Source of the DNA: Kosmotoga olearia TBF 19.5.1 | GTDB taxonomy: Bacteria > Thermotogota > Thermotogae > Petrotogales > Kosmotogaceae | DNA: 64,000 nt | NCBI RefSeq assembly: GCF_000023325.1 | Contig: NC_012785.1 | Location: forward strand, 868,001 to 932,000 | Direction: 5' to 3' | Part shown: positions 7,821 to 16,594 of the stretch, piece after piece | How positions within the stretch are numbered: position 1 is the first letter of the stretch | Layout of the letters: each line of letters opens with the position of its first letter | Notes under the pieces: model-generated | Told to the model about the DNA's origin: nothing | The model's database searches: none | The model's input: only the letters and a program-made list of their open reading frames with translations | Program-made: the position numbers and the translations under genes

Positions 7821-8201
7821 AATATTCCCTCCTGAAAATTTGTTTTGTCAGAGATATCATAACACGTGATTTTATGTAAATCAAGATATATTTATTGAAT
7901 TTCGATAAATTTTTCGTTTTTTTCAAAAAATTAGAGTAAAAACAGAGTACCGGGATCTGAAATCCGCAAGAGCCACTTTGCGGCAGAAATGCAGGGCTAT
8001 GCCCTGGAGACTCAGTTATATCGATTTCGATAGATTATATTAGAGCTTGTTAGCTTATTGGACAATTCAAGTCTCTAAATTTGGAGAAAGACGAAAAATT
8101 TTTATGTGGCAGCTCGAACCATTGAATAATTCACATGGGAAACGCTAAAATATATCTGCAAGAATCCTTAGGATGTAAGCAGAATAGGGGGGACAATTCT
8201 A
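7821..8201. other. 381-bp intergenic region with repeat relic and duplicated operator
   Basis: The left part is AT-rich (7850-7930) and contains TTGAATTTCGATAAATT, resembling the operator core. At 7948-8015 is a degraded hairpin-repeat fragment (GGATCTGAAATCC, GCCAC-TTT-GCGGC, AGGGC-TAT-GCCCT). At 8016-8050 the PadR-type operator/promoter block is duplicated, followed by leader sequence shared with 5540-5645. No gene was seen. Confidence 0.6.
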
Positions 8202-8856
8202 GTGAAAGCGGGCATTCTTTTATCCGGTTGCGGCTTAGGCGATGGTACTCAGATCGAAGAAGTTATGCTTACATATCTATCTCTAGATAAGTACGGAATA
8301 GACTATATAACCTTTGCCCCTAACGAAATGCAACATGATGTAATCGATCATTATACGGAAAAACCTCAAAATGAAAAAAGAAATATATTGATTGAGTCTG
8401 CACGAATCGGTAGAGGAAAAATCTGCGATATAAGGGAAGTCAGTTGCAAAGATATAGATGCCATTATAATTCCTGGAGGTTTAGGGGTATTCAAGAACCT
8501 ATCCACATTCATAGTAGATAAAAAGTCCTTCACGGTTAATAAAAACGTTGACGATTTATTGAAAGCCATGTATTTATCAAAAAAGTCTATTGCTGGAATA
8601 TGTGGAGCCGTTATTTTGATAGCTAAGAGTTTGTCGCAGCATGTTTCTGACTTAAAGGTTGCTACGGCTAACGATGCGTATGGGGAATTACTCTCAGAAC
8701 TCAACGTTAATGCTGTTAATTGCTCCGCAAAAGAATGCGTGATAGATAGAAAAAAACAAAGTAGTAACTACCCCCGCATTTCTGGCATCCAAAAAAATGG
8801 ACGAAATTATGGTGGGTATTGACAAAATGGTGAAGGCGCTACAGGAACTGGGCTAA
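8202..8856 (+). pseudogene. ElbB-like DJ-1/PfpI glyoxalase, frameshifted at a poly-A tract
   Basis: ElbB family proteins belong to the DJ-1/PfpI superfamily of about 217 aa. The N-terminal MKAGILLSGCGLGDGTQIEE, the IIIPGGLGVFKNLS loop and the nucleophile elbow AGICGAVILI (Cys134) are present. After codon 185 (CVIDRKK) the frame shifts: seven A at 8750-8756 instead of six. Reading with one A fewer gives the expected family tail, VVTTPAFLASKKMDEIM through KALQELG, ending at TAA 8854-8856, and a total of 217 aa. As written the protein ends at 8822 with an unrelated tail. This is a recent mutation, a sequencing error, or rescue by slippage. Confidence 0.85.
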
Positions 8857-8872
8857 TTGATGCCGGACACAC

Positions 8873-9125
8873 CTGGGCGAGAGCTTCGCTCTCAGAAGCT
8901 GATTTGTTCTTGAGATCCTGAATCAAGTTTAGGATGACAGAGCAGACTTACAGAGTCTGAGGTTTTGAATCGCCTCAGGTGCTAATCACCGGCGAAGCCG
9001 GTCGTGTCAACTGCAAAGCAGTTCGTAACAACTCCGAAGGAGTTCGAGACAATCCCAAAGGAATTCGTGTTCGCTGCGAAGCAGTGCGTAGCGGCTATCT
9101 CGGTTCTCGGATTCTCGGGCTCTCA
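8873..9125. repeat. Hairpin-array repeat, copy D
   Basis: This copy lies between convergent genes. It holds GAGAGC-TTC-GCTCTC (8879-8893), a GATCCTGAATCAAGTTTAGGATGA palindrome (8914 onward), CTGAGG/CCTCAG, then five hairpin units starting at 8988, 9009, 9030, 9051 and 9072, exactly 21 bp apart. The units are ACCGGC-GAA-GCCGGT, AACTGC-AAA-GCAGTT, AACTCC-GAA-GGAGTT, AATCCC-AAA-GGAATT and CGCTGC-GAA-GCAGTG, with 6-bp spacers of the type CGTRAC. It ends in the family's terminal sequence GCTATCTCGGTTCTCGG. Confidence 0.85.
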
Positions 9126-9133
9126 TGTTTTTG

Positions 9134-9478
9134 TTATTCAACAAATTCCGTATATTTTTTACTCGTACCTTTTGCTTTATCCACGGGGTACTTTCGCGCG
9201 TTCTTTTTCATCTTTTCCCGCACTGCATCCTGAAGGTTTATACCCAAATCATGAGCAAGTATGACCAAATAAGCGTATATATCTGCTATTTCATCTTTTA
9301 TCTTATCCAGCTTTTTTTCCACAATTTCTTCTATCTCTTCATCTTTAGCCCATTGAAAAAGCTCAAGCAGTTCGGCTGATTCAATCACTATAGACGCAGC
9401 AAGTGTGCGGGCATTGTGAAATTGCTTCCAATCCCTTTCATCCCTGAATTTTATGATTTCCTTTTCGATAGAATCCAT
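9134..9478 (-). CDS. MazG-like nucleotide pyrophosphohydrolase (RS21-C6/dCTPase type)
   Basis: 114 aa, all-alpha NTP-PPase of the MazG-like superfamily. The metal-binding EXXE12-28EXXD pattern is visible as ESAELLELFQW followed by KDEIADIYAYL. N-terminal FRDERDWKQFHNARTLAASIVIE is typical of the iMazG/RS21-C6 group that hydrolyses dCTP or other non-canonical dNTPs (house-cleaning). AAAGGAGC precedes the ATG. A larger MazG is encoded at 37634. Confidence 0.85.
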   Translation of the reverse strand: MDSIEKEIIKFRDERDWKQFHNARTLAASIVIESAELLELFQWAKDEEIEEIVEKKLDKIKDEIADIYAYLVILAHDLGINLQDAVREKMKKNARKYPVDKAKGTSKKYTEFVE

Positions 9479-9530
9479 TTTTTGCTCCTTTCAGATATTC
9501 TTGGTTGCTTCATATTTATTCTATTAAGAA

Positions 9531-10040
9531 TTAAATGATGTTGATATATCCTGACTCTGACAATTTTTTGAGAATCTCATCGATTGAACCAGCTATGATT
9601 CTTGCTGTGGCACCCCAGACTACGAGGCCGGGAAATCTGTATCTTATGGTTTCTTCCCCGGATGGAAGCAGTATAACTTCTTCCTTCGTTTGTTGAAATA
9701 GAGAAAGTTTAACGAAAATAATCACTTCCACTTCATTGCGATTCAATACGAATTCCCTTTTATTTAGAAGTGCAAGAAATGGATGAACTTCGATCCTTGA
9801 CATAAGTGTTTCCGTCATTTTCAAGCTGTGAACAAACAATACGTTATCACGGCTCACCCCGATCTCCTCTTCCATTTCTCTTAGAGCCGTTTCCAGTAAT
9901 TCTTCTCCGTTCTCACGGATACCTCCAGGAAAACTGATCTGTCCAGGGTGGCTTTTCAGCTTTCTGGAACGCCTCGTTAGAATTAAATACGGTTCGTCTT
10001 CGAGGCTAACAACCGGAACGATAACAGCTGCTTTCTTCAA
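9531..10040 (-). CDS. Nudix hydrolase (CoA-pyrophosphatase-like)
   Basis: 169 aa with a complete Nudix box GGIRENGEELLETALREMEEEIGV (about residues 40-63) and the preceding LTRRSRKLKSHPGQISFPGG, which is the UPF0035-type signature of CoA/acyl-CoA pyrophosphatases such as NudL/PCD1. TTG start behind GGAGGAG. It is upstream of the MazG-like gene in the same orientation (52 nt), so two nucleotide house-cleaning enzymes may be co-expressed. Confidence 0.85.
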   Translation of the reverse strand: MKKAAVIVPVVSLEDEPYLILTRRSRKLKSHPGQISFPGGIRENGEELLETALREMEEEIGVSRDNVLFVHSLKMTETLMSRIEVHPFLALLNKREFVLNRNEVEVIIFVKLSLFQQTKEEVILLPSGEETIRYRFPGLVVWGATARIIAGSIDEILKKLSESGYINII

Positions 10041-10091
10041 TACAACTCCTCCAACGGTTTATCTTATTGAAAAATATAGCACGAAAAGAGC

Positions 10092-10100
10092 TGATATAAT
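10092..10100 (+). promoter_or_regulatory. Extended -10 promoter element for the thioredoxin gene
   Basis: TGATATAAT at 10092-10100 lies 31 nt upstream of the ATG at 10132. A transcript start near 10107 would favour this ATG over the upstream one at 10117. Confidence 0.5.
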
Positions 10101-10131
10101 AGCCGTCGAATATTTTATGAAAGGGGATCTT

Positions 10132-10449
10132 ATGAAAGAAATATCCTTTTCGGAACTGAAAAATGAAATGAATAAGGGACTTGTGTTAATTGAAGTATTT
10201 ACACCTACATGTGGTGTTTGCGCAGCTGTTCAGAGAAAGCTCCAGAAAATCGAGGAAAACTACCCTGAGTGGAAATTCTATTCCATAAATATGCTGGATA
10301 ACCCCGAAGTTTCCGGAGAGTTCACTGTTTTCACGGTTCCCACAATTATTGCCTTTCACAATGGAAAAGAACTTAATCGCTGGGCTAGAAACTTTGGGAT
10401 ACACCAGATAACGGATTACCTTGATAGGTTAACGAAGATGCTGGGATAA
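10132..10449 (+). CDS. Thioredoxin family protein
   Basis: 105 aa thioredoxin-fold protein with redox motif TPTCGVCA (CGVC) near residue 26, and cis-proline in FTVPTIIAFHNGKEL. The CGVC site replaces the canonical WCGPC, as in several thermophile thioredoxin-like proteins. An ATG 15 nt upstream (10117) is possible, but AAAGGGG lies inside that extension and is well spaced for 10132. Cytoplasmic; probable disulfide reductase or carrier. Single gene. Confidence 0.85.
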   Translation: MKEISFSELKNEMNKGLVLIEVFTPTCGVCAAVQRKLQKIEENYPEWKFYSINMLDNPEVSGEFTVFTVPTIIAFHNGKELNRWARNFGIHQITDYLDRLTKMLG

Positions 10450-10654
10450 CTAAACAATCTGAATAATCTTCCGCTACATTCTTTCACATCCAGGCACCCC
10501 ATCTTTTTTGGCTATCTTCTCTAATACTGGAGAAGACTTTTCCTAATGTTCACTCTTCAAATGGATCTTAGACTTTCTATAAGAACTATTCATAAAACTT
10601 TTTTATATAGCATTATATTGTATAATCCCGTGTATCCAGGAGAGGAGGGATGGT

Positions 10655-11008
10655 ATGAAACAATTTGTGGCTTTTTTAGTCATCTTTGGTTTGGCTACAG
10701 CGGCTTTTGCGGGGATCGCTTCTGTTGCTGATGCTGAAAGACTTGCAAAAAAGCATGCCAAAGAAGATGTAAGGGTGGTAGGTACAGTTTTTCTTGGTAT
10801 GTGTTTTCCTATACTTACTCCCGTGGTGACGCTCACTAAAACATTTAGTGTTCCAGCCGAAAGGCTAGCGGTAGCTCAATCTTTTTCTGATCCCAACATC
10901 ACGTCACACTACATTAGCACTTATAAAAAAATACGGAAGACAACAGCGTTATTCTGGGGATTCGTTGGAACTATTATCGATGTGATATTGGTATTCCTAT
11001 CATACTAG
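10655..11008 (+). CDS. Small membrane/exported protein, function unknown
   Basis: 117 aa. An N-terminal hydrophobic signal-like segment ends AAFA, a second hydrophobic stretch spans residues 44-62, and a third covers the C-terminus (97-116, ending FLSY). It is probably a two- or three-helix membrane protein. AGGAGAGGAGG ribosome site. A TATAAT lies at 10621-10626. No family recognised. A strong terminator follows, so it is monocistronic. Confidence 0.65.
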   Translation: MKQFVAFLVIFGLATAAFAGIASVADAERLAKKHAKEDVRVVGTVFLGMCFPILTPVVTLTKTFSVPAERLAVAQSFSDPNITSHYISTYKKIRKTTALFWGFVGTIIDVILVFLSY

Positions 11009-11038
11009 ATTCAGTCTAGCCCGGATAAGAATCTTAGC

Positions 11039-11070
11039 AGACGGGATATTTTGGTTTCCCGTCTTTTTTT
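11039..11070 (+). terminator. Intrinsic terminator
   Basis: Stem GACGGGA (11040-11046) / TCCCGTC (11057-11063) followed by seven T. It ends the small membrane protein gene. Confidence 0.85.
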
Positions 11071-11288
11071 ATTATACGTTTCGTGAGGGATTCCTATCGG
11101 TGAAGCTAGATTCATACACACACCAGAGTGCTCCCCAAATCTCTGAAGATAAAATCTGAAAATAAATGAGGTGTTTATCATCCATTATTGTGCAATAGAA
11201 TTTTTTCTCTTATTTTAATACTTAGCTTTTAACAGAACAACGGGTATAATGAAGTAAGAATGCTAACTTACGCGATAGAGGTGATGGT

Positions 11289-11945
11289 ATGAAAAAGGAG
11301 TTAATACTTTTGCTGCTTTTGATGGCATCGATTGTTGTGTTAGGACAAATTGAATTTGTGGAACCCATGCTCTTGCCTAATGGAGTTGGTAAAGTTTCTT
11401 TGGGGATTGACCCGTATTTAAGATATGGAATACTGGATATCATGGAAGTTGGTCTTGATCCTCTTCCATACATTAAACTGGGGACCAACATCGGAGATTT
11501 CTGGGCATCCATTGGTTACGGGTATTTTCCTGCCTTTGCTTCGTATGATCAGACAAGTACAGTATTTGTCGGGATAGGTTACTATCCCAGAAGGTTCTCC
11601 GCCAGTGTCTGTGCTATGTATTCCGAGAAGGAAGACTATGACTATACTTCACCAGATCCTACGATGACTATTGTCACGGGATTGTCCGTTGTAAGTGAAA
11701 TAAAATTGAATAACCTGGAGAAAAAGGGCAATATAAAATTCATCGCCGGTTACAACTACAATATGAACACATCTGAAAATAATTATTTCGTCGCCCTGAA
11801 TGCAGGAAGTTTCTTCGATTGGAACTGGTGGATATTCAGGGAATTATATATCTACGGCGGCATAGGCACAGATCTCCCCTTTGAAGATCTAAGCAGTATC
11901 GGTATTATGGCAGATATTGAAAGTGTGTTCCAGTTTTTCAAATAA
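11289..11945 (+). CDS. Signal-peptide-bearing putative beta-barrel/outer-sheath protein
   Basis: 218 aa. Signal peptide MKKELILLLLLMASIVVLG, then alternating aromatic/hydrophobic strands (LGIDPYLRYGILDIMEVGLD, ASIGYGYFPAF, VFVGIGYYPRRF, IKFIAGYNYN, LYIYGGIGTDL) and a C-terminus ending in F-Q-F-F-K. This strand-rich pattern with terminal Phe is what one expects of an outer-membrane beta-barrel. In Thermotogota it would sit in the toga (inference). No named family recognised. TATAAT at 11245-11250. Confidence 0.6.
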   Translation: MKKELILLLLLMASIVVLGQIEFVEPMLLPNGVGKVSLGIDPYLRYGILDIMEVGLDPLPYIKLGTNIGDFWASIGYGYFPAFASYDQTSTVFVGIGYYPRRFSASVCAMYSEKEDYDYTSPDPTMTIVTGLSVVSEIKLNNLEKKGNIKFIAGYNYNMNTSENNYFVALNAGSFFDWNWWIFRELYIYGGIGTDLPFEDLSSIGIMADIESVFQFFK

Positions 11946-12022
11946 AGTAAAATCTGAAAATCGAGAATTTGAGACTATATAAAATCGGGTTTAGGGTCTG
12001 GGCTCCAGGATATAGAAGGCTC

Positions 12023-12067
12023 AAAAAATAGCGACAGACATAAAAATAAAGTCTGTCGCTATTTTTT
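12023..12067. terminator. Bidirectional intrinsic terminator
   Basis: Perfect 17-bp stem: 12023-12039 (AAAAAATAGCGACAGAC) with 12051-12067, and an 11-nt A-rich loop. It serves the barrel-like gene (plus) and the FtsX permease gene (minus). Confidence 0.9.
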
Positions 12068-14560
12068 CTACTCTATGGTATTTATAGCCTCGACTATTTT
12101 CAACCTGGAAAGTCTCTTTATAGGAGCTATGGTAGCAAGAATCCCTATCAGAATGCTAGCAGCAATAGCTCCAAAAATCACCAGTAACGGGAAAGACCAG
12201 GTCAAGTAACTTAATTCTTTCTTTGCCAGGTGATAGAGGATATATGCAAGACCCGTTCCAAGCAACGTTCCCCAAGCAGCACTTATTATTCCAAAGATAG
12301 CCCCTTCCAGAACAACCATCTTTTTCAATTGGTTATTGCTGGCGCCCACCGCCCGCATTAGCCCAAATTCCCGCCTTCGCAGAATGATATTGCTGTTGAG
12401 AGTGTTAATAACGCTGAAAAGTGCTATAAAGGCAATCACAGCTGTTATTCCGTAGATCATTATAGCGAGTTCGTTTTTTGATTTTTTCAGTTTTTCGATC
12501 TCCTTTTCATAGGAGTTCAGGGTTGTTCCAGAATATTGGAACGCTATTCTCTCCAGTTGATTTCTTATCAATTCCAGATCGGCTTTCGAATCACAAAAGA
12601 TATCCACGTAATTATAGACATCGATACCTTTATTTCCTGAAGTTTCTCCCATGATGGGAACTCTGAAATATTCCGAAACCTTTTTATCCAAAGTAACCAG
12701 CTGCAAACCGGGTGATCTCACATCCATAGTTGTCAAGAATCTTTCTACCACTGCTGCCACAGTGAAATCATAATCAAGGGTTATCAGCTTCATTTCTTCG
12801 TTGAGATATCTTATTCTCAGTTGAAGTTTATCTCCGGGTTTCAGATTGAATCTTTCGCTATCTCTTCTGGTGATTATTACCAGGTCCTCTCTCTCAAAAT
12901 CTCTATCACTTATAGAACCGCTTATAAGTTCAGTATTCAATTCTTCGAGACCCTGGGCATTGTATCCCAGTAAATCTGATTGAACCGGATATTTACCGGT
13001 TTCTGGATCTCTTTGCCTCTCAAAAACTCCATCCATGAATTTAGAGATTATCGAACTGTCGTTAACATCCTCTTTTTTAAACATTGCCTGAACTATTGAA
13101 TGCCTGGCAGCTACTACTTTGTTTACTCCATCAATAGAAGCTATATATTCAACCTGGGACGTACCCGGACCATTTCTGGCACCCCAGCCGCTGCTAAGGC
13201 TGAAGTCAGATCTCATGTACATCCCTACCAGTCTATCCAGATCCATACTCGCAAAGAAAATGGTGGAAACGATAAAAAGTGTTACCGACATTATCATAGA
13301 TATAATCGTGATAAGCGTTCTGCTTCTGTTCCTCAATAGATTCCTACAAGCTAATTTTCCGGTGGTACCAAACAGCGTTCCAAAGACACGAGTAAGTAAA
13401 CTGTTTTCGGAAATTTTATCTGGCTTCCAATAAAAACGTATAGCCTCTATTGGCGATATCTTGCCAGCCTTTACGGCCGGACCTAAAACAGAAATCCACA
13501 CCATAATTATCCCTAACAATGCACTCATAGCTATTATCCATGGTTCGATGACAACTGTTTTAATCTCTATGTTCAAACCAAGAGTGCCTGTAAAGATTAC
13601 CAGAGAGGCCAAAACGAATCCAAGAAACAAACCTAAGGGAATAGCTTTCAAACTCAGTATTGCAGCTTCGTGATACACTATCTTTCTGATCTGGGAAACG
13701 GTGGCCCCTGCAGCCCTAAGCAATCCGAAATCCCTTATTCTCTCAAGTACAGAAATATTTATTATGTTGTAGATCGATACCGATGCTGCTATGGCTATCA
13801 TGAATCCCAAAACGATAACAATAAAATTCGTTTTAGCTTTATCTCTAAGGCTTTCGATAAGTACTCTATTCAGCTTCAGCCTATCTTCAAAGCCAAGAGA
13901 CTCAGCAAGAGTTTTACACTCTCTTTCAAGATTGGATTCTGACTTCAGCCTAAAATATGCGTTTGGTGTAATACCGATAATTTCAGGCGGAAGTCCAATG
14001 TATCCATATGCAAAGTTTGTACGAGTTGTAAAACCGTCCTTCGCAATCCCTACTAACAGATATTTTCCTGTTAATTCCTGCGGGGTGACTACTTTGGTTT
14101 TTATCTTTATTTCTATGGTTTCACCGGGGATGAGCTGAACGCCCAACAATTTTAGTGCTGTTTCTTCAAGCACAATTTCTTCGCTGTTCTCCGGCCAGCG
14201 TCCCGCAACAAGTTCCTTTCCAAGCATGTTTAAAGCTTCAGTATTGCAGTGTTGAATCATTATCTGAGTATCTCTTTTTAATCCTTCAACAAAACCTATC
14301 TCATATACAACCCCCACACTGTCGACCTTTGCATGGTGCTTTAATACCCTCATTTCATCCTCGGAAATATTTTTGACAACTGCGTGATAACTTCCGGTCA
14401 TATCTTCTATATTTCTTTTAGAAGCTGCCTGAATATTGATCCCTAATATTGAAACAGCCGTTATAAGGGCAACAGCAAGCGTAATCCCTATTATGGTATA
14501 GCGAGTTCGCCGTTTCTGGCTTTTAAGATATTTTCTGCTTAAATCCTTATAGCTCCTCAT
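12068..14560 (-). CDS. ABC transporter permease with two FtsX domains
   Basis: 830 aa. N-terminal TM (about 21-43), a large extracytoplasmic MacB_PCD-like domain, three TMs around 245-365 (first FtsX domain), a cytoplasmic connection, TM near 410-435, a second extracytoplasmic domain and three C-terminal TMs (about 700-815, second FtsX domain with EFGLMRAVGASNNQLKKMVVLEG). This is the duplicated LolE/YtrF-type layout. It follows an MJ0796/LolD-class ATPase by 9 nt and a two-component system, and together they resemble peptide-antibiotic sensing and resistance modules. Confidence 0.88.
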   Translation of the reverse strand: MRSYKDLSRKYLKSQKRRTRYTIIGITLAVALITAVSILGINIQAASKRNIEDMTGSYHAVVKNISEDEMRVLKHHAKVDSVGVVYEIGFVEGLKRDTQIMIQHCNTEALNMLGKELVAGRWPENSEEIVLEETALKLLGVQLIPGETIEIKIKTKVVTPQELTGKYLLVGIAKDGFTTRTNFAYGYIGLPPEIIGITPNAYFRLKSESNLERECKTLAESLGFEDRLKLNRVLIESLRDKAKTNFIVIVLGFMIAIAASVSIYNIINISVLERIRDFGLLRAAGATVSQIRKIVYHEAAILSLKAIPLGLFLGFVLASLVIFTGTLGLNIEIKTVVIEPWIIAMSALLGIIMVWISVLGPAVKAGKISPIEAIRFYWKPDKISENSLLTRVFGTLFGTTGKLACRNLLRNRSRTLITIISMIMSVTLFIVSTIFFASMDLDRLVGMYMRSDFSLSSGWGARNGPGTSQVEYIASIDGVNKVVAARHSIVQAMFKKEDVNDSSIISKFMDGVFERQRDPETGKYPVQSDLLGYNAQGLEELNTELISGSISDRDFEREDLVIITRRDSERFNLKPGDKLQLRIRYLNEEMKLITLDYDFTVAAVVERFLTTMDVRSPGLQLVTLDKKVSEYFRVPIMGETSGNKGIDVYNYVDIFCDSKADLELIRNQLERIAFQYSGTTLNSYEKEIEKLKKSKNELAIMIYGITAVIAFIALFSVINTLNSNIILRRREFGLMRAVGASNNQLKKMVVLEGAIFGIISAAWGTLLGTGLAYILYHLAKKELSYLTWSFPLLVIFGAIAASILIGILATIAPIKRLSRLKIVEAINTIE

Positions 14561-14569
14561 TGTCCCACC

Positions 14570-15265
14570 TCAAAAGAACGATTTTTGTTTTGACTTAATG
14601 TCCTGACAGATAGCCCCATCTTCAATTCGAATAATTCTATCGGCAGTTTCAGCTATTCCGAGATCATGGGTAACCATCACCATAGTTTGGTGATACTTCT
14701 TGAGTGTTAATCTGAGAAGGTCCATCACCTCTTCACTGTTTTTGCTATCAAGATTCCCGGTGGGCTCATCAGCGAAGATTATCGAAGGCTTGGCAGCGAG
14801 TGCACGGGCTATACTAACCCTTTGTTGCTGTCCTCCCGAAAGCTCAGAAGGCATGTGGTCCATCCTATCCGCAATCCCCAGAAGCATGAAAAGTTCATCT
14901 ATATAACTCTTGTCAATTTTCCTCCTGTCTAAAATTAAGGGAAGTTCTACATTTTCACGAGCGTTTAACACCGGAATTAAATTATAAAATTGAAAAACAA
15001 ATCCGATCTTTCTCCGACGGAAAACAGAAAGTTCTCTTTCTGACATTTCTGTGATATCCTTGCCATCGATAATAACACTTCCTTTTGTTGGATTATCGAA
15101 ACCAGCAAGAAGGTGCAGCAGAGTGCTCTTTCCTGAACCGCTCGGCCCTACAACTGCTACAAACTCCCCCTCTTCTATCACAAGGTTTGTGGGTTTCAGA
15201 GCAATTACTTCATTATTCCCTTTACCATAGCGCTTTTCAAGATTGATCGTTTTTAGAATATGCAC
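14570..15265 (-). CDS. ABC transporter ATP-binding protein (LolD/MacB class)
   Basis: 231 aa. Walker A GPSGSGKST, Q-loop FQFYNLIPVLNARENVELPL, signature LSGGQQQRVSIARAL, Walker B IIFADEPTGNLDS and switch His in MVTHD are all intact, in the wording typical of the LolD/MacB/BceA class. GTG at 15265 has AGGAGG 7 nt upstream; a longer frame to 15295 would include that ribosome site, so the GTG is preferred. Partner of the FtsX permease downstream. Confidence 0.92.
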   Translation of the reverse strand: MHILKTINLEKRYGKGNNEVIALKPTNLVIEEGEFVAVVGPSGSGKSTLLHLLAGFDNPTKGSVIIDGKDITEMSERELSVFRRRKIGFVFQFYNLIPVLNARENVELPLILDRRKIDKSYIDELFMLLGIADRMDHMPSELSGGQQQRVSIARALAAKPSIIFADEPTGNLDSKNSEEVMDLLRLTLKKYHQTMVMVTHDLGIAETADRIIRIEDGAICQDIKSKQKSFF

Positions 15266-15337
15266 AACGATTCCTCCTCTTCGACATTCGTACATATATT
15301 TTGAGGAGCGTACCTTCAGTTTGGCTTAAGTAAAAGA

Positions 15338-16594
15338 TTAAGATTTCTTAAGGTGATCTCGGGGAAATTCCAGAATGAACTCTGAGCCGGTGCCTGGAAT
15401 AGATTTAATACGTATTTCTCCGTCGTGGCGCTCAATGATTGCCTTTGAGAGTGTTAATCCTATTCCCGTTCCATTTCGATTTATAATTAAAGCTTTTCTT
15501 CCGCGATAGAATTTATCGAAAATGAAGGGCAAATCTTCAGGCTCTATACCGATTCCATTGTCCTTGAAGATAAGTTTCATGTATGCATCATTTTCAACTA
15601 ATTTGATTTCTATTCTCCCGTTTTCTGGCGTGTAATCGATGGCGTTTTTTAAGATGTTTTCAAGAGCCTGGCCAAACCAGTTGGGGTCACATTGAAACCT
15701 GAAAGACTCGGGTAAGCTAAAAATTATCTGGTGATTCTTTTTCCTCCACCTGGGCTCCAGTACCTGTACTGTTTGTTTTATGAGTTCAGGAAGTTCGATA
15801 TCCTTCATGTTAAGCTTTACTTTCCCTATTTCCAACCGGGATATATCCAGAAGGGTTTGTATGAGCCACTCCATTTTGTTTTGTTCTGCAAGACTTCTCT
15901 CTAAAAACTCACGTTTCTTTTCCGGATCGATGTTATCCGAAAGCGAAAGTTCTATCATGAGCTTCATAGAAGCCAGTGGCGTCTTTAGTTGATGCGTCAT
16001 CTGAGAAATGAAGATTCTTAGCTTTTCTTTTTCTGCATTTAAAGCTTCTACTGTCAATTTCAGCCTTCTTACCATTTGATCAAGCTGCGTACCAAGAATA
16101 GCAAGATCTCCTTCCTCCAGAGAATCAAAGGAATAGTCGTAATCTTCATTCATCACAGCATCGGCACCAAGTGAGTACTCACGAAGTGTCTTATAAATTT
16201 TCGAAAGCTGCCCGGAAAATATGATTAAAATAAAAAATGCACTACATACCAAAACACATAGAGAAAACAGAACAGATCGGAGGAAAGAGATATTGAATGC
16301 GGCATTACCTAGAAAATTCCCTTTGGCATAACCATATTTTATCGCTATGGATAAACCCTTTTGATAGTACCTTTCTGACCCTTTTTCAAAGAATAAATCT
16401 TCTTTTCCTTTTATTTCTGGTATTTCTTCTGTAAGTCTTCCCAGTAACTCAAGCCTTTCTTTCTCTACCCCAGCATAAAGTCTCTTATAACTAAAAAAGC
16501 AGAAGAAGCTAACAATAAAAGCAAAAAAAACTACACAACCCACAATTAACCAGAGTGTTCTTCTGAAATCCCTGTTATCTAAAAGCTGTACCAT
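15338..16594 (-). CDS. Sensor histidine kinase
   Basis: 418 aa. Two TM helices (about 12-36 and 103-127) flank a ~65-residue extracytoplasmic loop. Then comes a HAMP-like linker, the H-box MTHQLKTPLASMK with phospho-acceptor His201, N-box ENILKNAIDYTP, G1 FKDNGIGIEPED, F-box IFDKFYRG and G2 GTGIGLTLSKAII. All catalytic boxes are intact. The ATG at 16594 overlaps the TAA of the regulator gene (TAATG) and has GGTGG behind it. Cognate regulator is the upstream gene; likely target is the ABC module that follows. Confidence 0.92.
   Translation of the reverse strand: MVQLLDNRDFRRTLWLIVGCVVFFAFIVSFFCFFSYKRLYAGVEKERLELLGRLTEEIPEIKGKEDLFFEKGSERYYQKGLSIAIKYGYAKGNFLGNAAFNISFLRSVLFSLCVLVCSAFFILIIFSGQLSKIYKTLREYSLGADAVMNEDYDYSFDSLEEGDLAILGTQLDQMVRRLKLTVEALNAEKEKLRIFISQMTHQLKTPLASMKLMIELSLSDNIDPEKKREFLERSLAEQNKMEWLIQTLLDISRLEIGKVKLNMKDIELPELIKQTVQVLEPRWRKKNHQIIFSLPESFRFQCDPNWFGQALENILKNAIDYTPENGRIEIKLVENDAYMKLIFKDNGIGIEPEDLPFIFDKFYRGRKALIINRNGTGIGLTLSKAIIERHDGEIRIKSIPGTGSEFILEFPRDHLKKS

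Noticed and set aside
8988-9090. Regular array that could be taken for a CRISPR
   Set aside because: The repeated part is a 6-bp linker and the variable part is itself palindromic with a 21-bp period. There are no 24-37 bp direct repeats, no spacers of 30-40 bp and no cas genes.
13100-14376. Several 70-115 codon plus-strand frames inside 12068-14560
   Set aside because: Antisense shadows of the FtsX permease, without start signals or recognisable domains.
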